Source: Volutella citrinella
Taxonomy: Eukaryota; Ascomycota; Sordariomycetes; Hypocreales; Nectriaceae
Assembly: GCA_034401135.1 (NCBI GenBank)
Contig: JAWZSP010000004.1
Location: forward strand, 3,596,001 to 3,660,000
Reading direction: 5' to 3'
Length of the DNA: 64,000 nt
In this document: one piece after another, positions 63,890-64,000 of the stretch
How positions within the stretch are numbered: position 1 is the stretch's first letter
Layout of the letters: the number at the start of each line of letters is the position of its first letter
The notes under the pieces: model-generated
Database searches by the model: none
Seen by the model: the letters and a program-made list of their open reading frames with translations, nothing else
Told to the model about the DNA's origin: nothing
Made by a program: the position numbers and the translations under genes

Positions 63890-63926
63890 GGGGGAAGGGG
63901 ACCGGGGGGGAGGGGGGGGGAGGGGG
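63890..63926. repeat. G-run array with G-quadruplex potential
   Basis: Five runs of 4-9 G separated by 1-3 bases lie within 37 bp (63890-63894, 63897-63900, 63904-63910, 63912-63920, 63922-63926). This fits the G3+N1-7 quadruplex rule on the plus strand. Confidence 0.75.
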
Positions 63927-64000
63927 CAGACCATCCAGATCGTGTGAACCCGCCCAAGCGCGTGTGTGCAGCAGCGCGCGCGTGTTTGTGCATTTGCAGG

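Larger units (their letters stand above)
61908..64000. other. Gene-free right end with simple repeats
   Basis: About 2.1 kb without a supported gene. It contains an ATTTTT microsatellite (about 63470-63498), a G-run array (63890-63926) and GT/GC dinucleotide-rich sequence at the end. A gene may begin beyond the window. Confidence 0.55.

Overview
The window reads as nuclear DNA of a filamentous ascomycete (Pezizomycotina), most likely a Sordariomycete and plausibly Hypocreales. The evidence is GC-rich coding sequence, many short introns (about 50-130 bp) with GT..CTNAC..AG signals, long non-coding spacers, and a gene set that includes a p67phox-like NADPH oxidase regulator (NoxR) and an Mpv17/PMP22-family protein that may be the Woronin-body sorting factor. 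The genus cannot be fixed from sequence alone. All genes appear to be conserved housekeeping or cell-biology genes. I saw no transposon ORFs, secondary-metabolite core genes, CRISPR or phage.

Layout, left to right: a gene-free region (1-7.2 kb); NAD-specific glutamate dehydrogenase (7.46-10.72 kb, +); a spacer; a Tea4/Bud14-type SH3 polarity protein (13.85-17.79 kb, +); an Mpv17/PMP22-family protein (19.99-21.26 kb, +); a tRNA-Asp(GTC) (21.8 kb, -); ESCRT-II Vps22/Snf8 (22.3-23.1 kb, -); a farnesylated class I DnaJ (23.9-25.4 kb, -), divergent from mitochondrial glutamyl-tRNA synthetase (25.85-27.99 kb, +); NoxR (28.5-30.3 kb, -); a 4.5 kb gene-poor stretch; the copper chaperone for SOD1 (34.85-36.08 kb, -), divergent from mitochondrial ribosomal protein uL13m (36.39-36.99 kb, +); urate oxidase (37.47-38.45 kb, -); the TORC2 subunit Rictor/Avo3/Ste20 (40.19-44.47 kb, +); a bifunctional HMP-P kinase/TenA thiamine enzyme (45.38-47.62 kb, +); an unknown single-pass membrane protein (47.95-49.43 kb, -); another 4.7 kb gene-poor stretch; an alternative NADH dehydrogenase (54.16-56.06 kb, +); kynureninase (56.85-58.50 kb, +); the DEAD-box helicase Dbp2 (59.29-61.91 kb, +); and a repeat-rich gene-free end.

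Themes: nitrogen catabolism (GDH, uricase, both with upstream GATA motifs), mitochondrial function (GluRS, uL13m, NADH dehydrogenase), redox (NoxR, Ccs1, uricase), polarity and growth signalling (Tea4, Rictor, NoxR), and NAD/thiamine cofactors. There is no evidence that these form a dedicated cluster.

The less ordinary observations are gene-structure details. Dbp2 has a 466 bp intron inside helicase motif V, the site I remember as holding the autoregulatory intron of yeast DBP2. Ccs1 has an N-terminal membrane anchor. The uricase has no recognisable C-terminal peroxisomal signal. Two genes have upstream ORFs overlapping the main start codon. Kynureninase has a GC-AG intron. GGTAC and TACGGAGTA motifs recur in the spacers. 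All exon models were made by hand from splice consensus and reading-frame continuity, without transcripts or database searches.
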